In this document: positions 7,283 to 11,301 of the stretch, piece after piece
How positions within the stretch are numbered: the stretch's first letter is position 1
Layout of the letters: the number at the start of each line of letters is the position of its first letter
Assembly: GCA_041164045.1 (NCBI GenBank)
Contig: JBEAQD010000009.1
Span: 1-11,301, forward strand
Direction: 5' to 3'
Source: CALRBF01 sp041164045
Lineage (GTDB): Bacteria; Patescibacteriota; Minisyncoccia; SW-4-49-11
DNA length: 11,301 nucleotides
Made by a program: the position numbers and the translations under genes
The notes under the pieces: generated by a model
Databases searched by the model: none
The model's input: only the letters and a program-made list of their open reading frames with translations
Told to the model about the DNA's origin: nothing

Positions 7283-7341
7283 TTTTGTCTCCCTTTGGAG
7301 TGAGTACCCGTAGGGGGAGGGTGGATAGGGTTAAGGTTGAG
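7283..7341 (+). repeat. palindromic repeat unit 2, left arm of an inverted pair
   Basis: After TTTTGT, the hairpin CTCC-CTTT-GGAG (7289-7300) is followed by the mini-hairpin CCC-GTA-GGG (7307-7315) and the tail GGGTGGAT (7319-7326). It is in the same orientation as unit 1 and forms an imperfect inverted repeat with unit 3. Confidence 0.6.
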
Positions 7342-7355
7342 TTTTAGAGTTTAAG

Positions 7356-7404
7356 CTCAATCCACCCCCGCCTTTCAGGCTTCCCCCTCCAAAGGGGGGC
7401 AAAA
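7356..7404 (-). repeat. palindromic repeat unit 3, inverted
   Basis: Read on the minus strand, TTTTGCCCCCC and a TTTGGAGGGGG hairpin (7383-7398) are followed by a GCCT-GAA-AGGC mini-hairpin (7370-7380) and the tail GGGTGGATTGAG (7356-7367). It mirrors unit 2; ATCCACCC at 7360-7367 is the exact complement of GGGTGGAT at 7319-7326, so the pair could fold into one large cruciform or stem. Confidence 0.6.
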
Positions 7405-7522
7405 TTAAGAACTCTTTTTTATAACTATATAAACTACTTTCATGCATCACCTTCAAAAGTCACAACTTGTCTACTATGCTTCTCATCTTATTCAGTCTAT
7501 ATAGTCTATGTAGCTCCAGCTA

Positions 7523-7551
7523 TTCTCAAAATTACAATCTTGTGATATAAT
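7523..7551 (+). promoter_or_regulatory. promoter of the gatB-gyrA operon
   Basis: TTCTCA (7523-7528, four of six consensus bases) and an exact TATAAT (7546-7551) are 17 bases apart, with an extended -10 TGA. The predicted transcription start near 7558 leaves about 22 bases to the gatB ATG at 7581, with no Shine-Dalgarno motif. Confidence 0.65.
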
Positions 7552-7580
7552 TAATTTTAAATAATACCTACATATATATT

Positions 7581-9068
7581 ATGAAAGAATACGAAGCAAT
7601 TATTGGAATGGAGGTTCATGTTGAATCTAAAACAAAATCTAAAATGTTTTGTTCCTGTGTCAATGGTCTAGGGCTTGAAGATAAGCCAAATATTCATATT
7701 TGTCCCATCTGTACGGGGCATCCGGGGACTTTACCAGTACCTAATCGTGAGGCTTTGGTAAAATTAGCTAGATTTGGGCAGGCTTTGAACTGTCAGATTT
7801 CAGATTATACTTGGTTTGAGAGAAAAAGTTATTTTTATCCTGACCTTCCTAAAGGGTATCAAATTACTCAATATGAGAGGCCATTATGTTTTGATGGTGA
7901 AATTGAAATTATGACTTCTAAAGGAGCCAAGTATATTAGAATTACCCGTATTCATATGGAGGAGGATACAGGAAAACTCTCTCATATCAATGGTAAAACA
8001 GTGGTAGATTATAATAGAGCGGGACTCCCTTTGATGGAATTGGTGACAGAACCAGATATTCGTACTGCTGAGGAGGCTAAGATTTTTTGTGAAGAATTGC
8101 AGTTAATTTTAAGATATTTGGATATTTCTGATGGAGATATGGATAAGGGACAGATGAGATGTGAAGTTAATATATCTCTTAGAGAAAAGGGGACAGAAAA
8201 ATTTGGAACTAAGGTTGAGATTAAAAATCTTAATTCATTTAGAGTAGTAGAGCAAGCAATTGCTTATGAGATTGCAAGACAATCTGAAGTTTTATCTCAA
8301 GGTGGTGAAATTGTGCAGGAGACTAGAGGCTGGGATGATGCTCAAGCTATTACCTTTAGCCAAAGAAAAAAAGAGAATGCTAATGATTATAGATATTTTG
8401 TAGAGCCAGATATCCCTCCATTTGAGGCAGCTGAAATTGTAACTGATGCAGCTAGTATCAAAGCAGAATTACCTATTGCCAAGAGACAAAGATTTGCTAC
8501 TCAATATCATTTACCAACTCAACAAATTGATGTTTTGGTCAAAAATAAGGCTCTAGCAGATTATTTTGAACAAATAATCTCAGAGCTAGAAGGTTGGATT
8601 AAAGCAGAGAATAAACAATTATCTGATTCAGAATACTCCAAGATTATCAAATTATCTGCTAATTATCTTTTGACTGAACTTATTAAGCATTATGCTGAGA
8701 GAGGTTTGACTTTCAAAGAGTCTCCGATTAAGGCTGAGAATTATGCTGAATTTATCAAAATTGTCTTTAGTGGAGAGGTATCTTCCACTGGAGCTCAGAC
8801 TTTATTATTACAAATGTTGGAAACAGGCTCTGATCCAAGTGAAATTGTGGAATCACAAGGTTTGAAGCAAGTTAATGACACTGAAGCTTTACAGAAAATC
8901 ATAGATCAAGTAATTCAAGAACAGCCCAAAGTGGTCTTGGATTATCAAAATGGTAATGAAAATGTGATACAATTCTTAGTAGGACAAGTTATGAGATATT
9001 CTAAAGGTAGTGCAAATCCACAAATTGCTAAACAACTATTACACGATACTATTACTCAGAATAAATAA
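7581..9068 (+). CDS. gatB: aspartyl/glutamyl-tRNA amidotransferase subunit B
   Basis: GatB is the kinase/transamidase subunit of the GatCAB complex. It phosphorylates the side chain of Glu or Asp mischarged on tRNA(Gln) or tRNA(Asn), so that ammonia from GatA converts it to Gln or Asn. The 495-residue protein, close to the usual length, starts MKEYEAIIGMEVHVES as expected. A structural zinc site is present as Cys24-x-Cys26 and Cys41-x2-Cys44. Core motifs HMEEDTGK (125-132), DYNRAGLPLMELVTEPDI (143-160) and MRCEVNISL (192-200) are intact. The C-terminal part has the helical tRNA-binding YqeY-like tail (VGQVMRYSKGSANP near the end). gatA and gatC are not in this window. It is the first gene of an operon; the next gene begins 6 bases after its TAA. 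Confidence 0.97.
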   Translation: MKEYEAIIGMEVHVESKTKSKMFCSCVNGLGLEDKPNIHICPICTGHPGTLPVPNREALVKLARFGQALNCQISDYTWFERKSYFYPDLPKGYQITQYERPLCFDGEIEIMTSKGAKYIRITRIHMEEDTGKLSHINGKTVVDYNRAGLPLMELVTEPDIRTAEEAKIFCEELQLILRYLDISDGDMDKGQMRCEVNISLREKGTEKFGTKVEIKNLNSFRVVEQAIAYEIARQSEVLSQGGEIVQETRGWDDAQAITFSQRKKENANDYRYFVEPDIPPFEAAEIVTDAASIKAELPIAKRQRFATQYHLPTQQIDVLVKNKALADYFEQIISELEGWIKAENKQLSDSEYSKIIKLSANYLLTELIKHYAERGLTFKESPIKAENYAEFIKIVFSGEVSSTGAQTLLLQMLETGSDPSEIVESQGLKQVNDTEALQKIIDQVIQEQPKVVLDYQNGNENVIQFLVGQVMRYSKGSANPQIAKQLLHDTITQNK

Positions 9069-9074
9069 TCCAAT

Positions 9075-9662
9075 ATGCAGATACAATGGTACAATAATAC
9101 AACTCTCACAATCAAAGGTAAAGACTATAGGGTAGTGGTAAATCCAATTATAGAAGAGAGTTCCAAATCAATTATTCCTATTAAAGAGAATGATTTGACA
9201 ATATCTACTAATAAAATTATATATGATAATACTAAAGGTTATCATATCAGTGGAGCAGGTGAATATTCTTATCAGGGGGTTACAGTAAGAGTTAGATCTG
9301 TCCGACAAGATTCAGCTGAGAGTACTTTTAACTTAGTCTCATTGTCTGCAGAAGGTATGTTAGTTGGTTTGGTTATAGGTATTAAGGCAGAACTACAAGC
9401 AACTGATTTGGAGTTTTTGGGAAGTCCGGATATTCTGATAATGTCTATGTCGAGTTCTTTTGGTTCAGAGAAGTCAATCCAATTAATAAATGCAGTAGAG
9501 CCCAGAATAGTTGTCCCAATTTATGAGACGGAATCTCAATTACAAGCTTTGAGTAGTGAGTATGGAGTAAAACCAGAACCTCAATCTGAGTTTGCTATAA
9601 AAAAAGCAGATCTACCTTTTGATACTGTTGAGATTAAAGCTTTAGAACCTCAGATTAAATAG
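9075..9662 (+). CDS. MBL-fold protein lacking the metal-binding residues; probable pseudoenzyme
   Basis: The 195-residue protein follows the layout of small metallo-beta-lactamase-fold hydrolases of the UPF0173/Lactamase_B_3 type. It has an opening strand MQIQWYNNTTLTIKG, then VVNP in place of the usual DP, the loop ISGAGEYSYQGV (58-69, usually GPGEYEVKGV), SPDILIMSM (117-125) and NAVEPRIVVPIY (139-150, usually PkivIPMHY). The HxHxDH motif expected near 42-52 is absent (LTISTNKIIYD instead), the late MH is IY, and the whole protein has a single histidine (His57). Metal binding as in the active family is therefore impossible. No cysteine, signal peptide or membrane segment is present. The frame is intact and tightly packed, 6 bases after gatB and 8 bases before gyrA, so it is a maintained gene rather than debris. 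A structural or binding role is inferred; the family assignment is by eye. Confidence 0.75.
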   Translation: MQIQWYNNTTLTIKGKDYRVVVNPIIEESSKSIIPIKENDLTISTNKIIYDNTKGYHISGAGEYSYQGVTVRVRSVRQDSAESTFNLVSLSAEGMLVGLVIGIKAELQATDLEFLGSPDILIMSMSSSFGSEKSIQLINAVEPRIVVPIYETESQLQALSSEYGVKPEPQSEFAIKKADLPFDTVEIKALEPQIK

Positions 9663-9670
9663 TTAAAATT

Positions 9671-11301
9671 ATGCCTTCAGAAGATACTAATATCCAAAAG
9701 ATTAAAAATATGGGCAATATTGAGTTTACAGATATTGTCTCAGAAATGGAGAATGCCTACATTGACTACTCAATGAGTGTTATTATAGATAGAGCTTTGC
9801 CAGATGTAAGAGATGGGTTGAAGCCAGTTCACAGAAGAATTCTGTATGCTATGCATGAACTTGGGTTAAGACCTGAGGCTAAATTTAGTAAATCAGCCAA
9901 AATAGTTGGAGATGTGTTGGGTAAATATCATCCACATGGAGATACTGCCGTTTATGATTCTATGGTTCGTATGGCTCAAGAATTTTCATATAGATATCCT
10001 TTAGTCAAAGGGCAAGGAAATTTTGGCTCTATGGATGGAGACTCAGCTGCTGCTATGAGGTATACTGAGGCTAAAATGGACAAAATTACTCGTGAGATGC
10101 TGTCTGACATAGATAAGAATACTGTTAATTTTGTTCCTAATTATGATGGTAGTCGTAATGAGCCTAGTGTTTTACCAGCTCGAGTTCCTAATTTGCTAAT
10201 CAATGGAGGAACTGGAATTGCTGTTGGTATGGCGACAAATATTCCACCACATAACTTGAAAGAAGTAGTAGGAGCTACCATTGCTTTGATTGAAAATCCT
10301 GAGATTACCATCGAGGAATTATTGAAATTTGTCAAAGGTCCGGATTTCCCAACTGGCGGAGAATTATATAATATAGATAATATTAGACAAGTTTATGCCA
10401 CTGGTAGAGGGCCTTTGGTTACCAGAGCTAAGGCTGAGATTGTAGAGCGAGGTAAGAAGGGTAATGCCTTTGATATTATTGTCTCAGAGATGACATATCA
10501 GACTAATAAGGCTACTTTGATTGAGAAAATGGCAAATTTAGTTCGTGATAAAAAATTAGACGGGATTAAGGATATTAGAGATGAGTCCTCAGATAAAGTT
10601 AGAATAGTAATTGAGCTAAAATCAGATGCTTATCCACAAAAAGTACTAAATAAGCTTTATAAATTAACAGATTTACAAAAAACCTATCATGTCAATATGC
10701 TTGCCCTCTGTGATGGGATAGAACCAAAGACTTTATCTCTCAAACAAGCACTACAGTATTACATTACCCATCGTAAAGAAGTTGTAATTAGGAAAACAGA
10801 ATTCGAATTACAACAAGCCAAAGACCGAGCCCATATTTTGGAAGGACTCAAAAAAGCTCTTGATTTTATAGATGAGGTTATTAATATTATTAGAGGTTCT
10901 GAGAGTAAAGAAATTGCTAAAATTAATTTAATTAAAAGATTTGAATTTAGTCAAGTTCAAGCTCAGGCAATTTTGGATATGAGATTACAGACTTTAGCTG
11001 GATTAGAGAGACAGAAGATTTTAGATGAATTAGCACAGTTAGTCCTATTGATTCAAGAATTAGAGGCAATTTTAGCCTCAGAAGAAAGGATTTTTGGAAT
11101 TATTAAAACTGATTTGCAAGAAGTCTCAGATCAATATGGAGATGATAGAAAAACCAGAGTCTTCAAAGACGATTTAGGAGATTTCAAAGAGACAGATTTT
11201 ATCCCGAATGAGGATACAATTATAATTCTTACCAAAGATGGATATATCAAAAGAGTAGACCCTAAAGAATATCGTTCTCAAAGACGAGGTGGAGTTGGAG
11301 T
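9671..11301 (+). CDS. gyrA: DNA gyrase subunit A, 5' part (543 codons; continues past the window)
   Basis: GyrA cuts and rejoins DNA in the gyrase A2B2 complex, which introduces negative supercoils. The frame is open from the ATG to the window end, covering the breakage-reunion domain and the start of the C-terminal wrapping domain. Seen: DYSMSVIIDRALPDVRDGLK (32-51), the quinolone-region motif KYHPHGDTAVYD (85-96), catalytic Tyr131 in AAMRYTEAK, the coiled-coil part, and QRRGGVG (537-543). The last is the GyrA-box, which distinguishes GyrA from ParC. At the position of E. coli Ser83 there is Thr92, and Asp96 matches Asp87. The start is 8 bases after the TAG of the MBL-fold gene, with no Shine-Dalgarno motif, and the gene is likely cotranscribed from the gatB promoter. 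No gyrB is in view. Confidence 0.97.
   Translation, partial: MPSEDTNIQKIKNMGNIEFTDIVSEMENAYIDYSMSVIIDRALPDVRDGLKPVHRRILYAMHELGLRPEAKFSKSAKIVGDVLGKYHPHGDTAVYDSMVRMAQEFSYRYPLVKGQGNFGSMDGDSAAAMRYTEAKMDKITREMLSDIDKNTVNFVPNYDGSRNEPSVLPARVPNLLINGGTGIAVGMATNIPPHNLKEVVGATIALIENPEITIEELLKFVKGPDFPTGGELYNIDNIRQVYATGRGPLVTRAKAEIVERGKKGNAFDIIVSEMTYQTNKATLIEKMANLVRDKKLDGIKDIRDESSDKVRIVIELKSDAYPQKVLNKLYKLTDLQKTYHVNMLALCDGIEPKTLSLKQALQYYITHRKEVVIRKTEFELQQAKDRAHILEGLKKALDFIDEVINIIRGSESKEIAKINLIKRFEFSQVQAQAILDMRLQTLAGLERQKILDELAQLVLLIQELEAILASEERIFGIIKTDLQEVSDQYGDDRKTRVFKDDLGDFKETDFIPNEDTIIILTKDGYIKRVDPKEYRSQRRGGVG

Larger units (their letters stand above)
7134..7522. other. gene-free interior of the def/gatB divergent region
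   Basis: Between the def and gatB promoters I see no credible gene or RNA gene. The stretch holds AT-rich sequence on both sides of a GC-rich cluster of three palindromic units (about 7221-7404). Because def and gatB both start at this region and point away from it, the structured sequences cannot be terminators of the flanking genes. Confidence 0.6.

Noticed and set aside
7161..7474. Inverted repeat (GTAGAGAGGTTGTGAGT at 7161-7177; complement at 7458-7474) that might be the ends of a small mobile element
   Set aside because: 14 of 17 bases match, which can arise by chance in 500 bases of biased sequence; no target-site duplication was seen.
7134..7522. CRISPR array or tRNA gene in the def/gatB intergenic region
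   Set aside because: The three palindromic units are irregular in spacing and orientation, with no uniform repeats and spacers, and no cloverleaf-like sequence was found.
10141..10335. Reverse-strand open frame of 64 codons inside gyrA
   Set aside because: It is antisense to a highly conserved part of gyrA and has no recognisable features.
1..11301. Recoded TGA (Gly or Trp), as in some Patescibacteria or mycoplasmas
   Set aside because: No in-frame TGA occurs in the conserved genes, and Gly and Trp positions use standard codons. No gene here happens to end in TGA, but nothing indicates recoding.

Overview
The window is AT-rich bacterial DNA read with the standard code: all seven complete genes end in TAA or TAG, and no in-frame TGA interrupts the conserved genes. 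The gene content (a very large cysteine-free membrane protein followed by a small acidic helical protein, a split-off gatB, a decayed metallo-beta-lactamase-fold protein beside gyrA) and the lack of any Shine-Dalgarno sequence suggest a member of the Candidate Phyla Radiation (Patescibacteria). This placement is an inference, and I cannot name a phylum.

Layout. (1) 1-4288, plus strand: a good sigma70-type promoter (38-66) drives a 1256-residue predicted membrane protein with three diverged C-terminal repeats, followed after 18 bases by a 132-residue DUF5663-like protein. (2) 4295-6565, minus strand: a GT4-like glycosyltransferase with its own consensus promoter, then fmt. (3) 6558-7076, minus strand: def, whose 3' end overlaps fmt, forming a def-fmt operon for formyl-methionine metabolism. 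(4) 7077-7580: a 504-base divergent intergenic region with a promoter at each end and a cluster of three palindromic, GC-rich repeat units between them. (5) 7581-11301, plus strand: gatB, a catalytically dead MBL-fold protein, and the first 543 codons of gyrA, tightly packed (gaps of 6 and 8 bases) as an operon that runs off the window.

How the genes work together. def and fmt handle the N-terminal formyl group of new proteins. gatB supplies the glutamyl/aspartyl-tRNA kinase-transamidase subunit used to make Gln-tRNA or Asn-tRNA. gyrA is the DNA gyrase A subunit. These are housekeeping functions. The accessory part is the large membrane protein with its small partner, plus the glycosyltransferase.

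The four promoters I can read share one architecture: an exact TATAAT, a 17-base spacer, and a predicted leader of roughly 20-28 bases with no ribosome-binding site. The most interesting unexplained items are the large three-repeat membrane protein and its small neighbour, the MBL-fold pseudoenzyme in the gatB-gyrA operon, the palindromic repeat cluster, and the uniform SD-less promoter/leader design.
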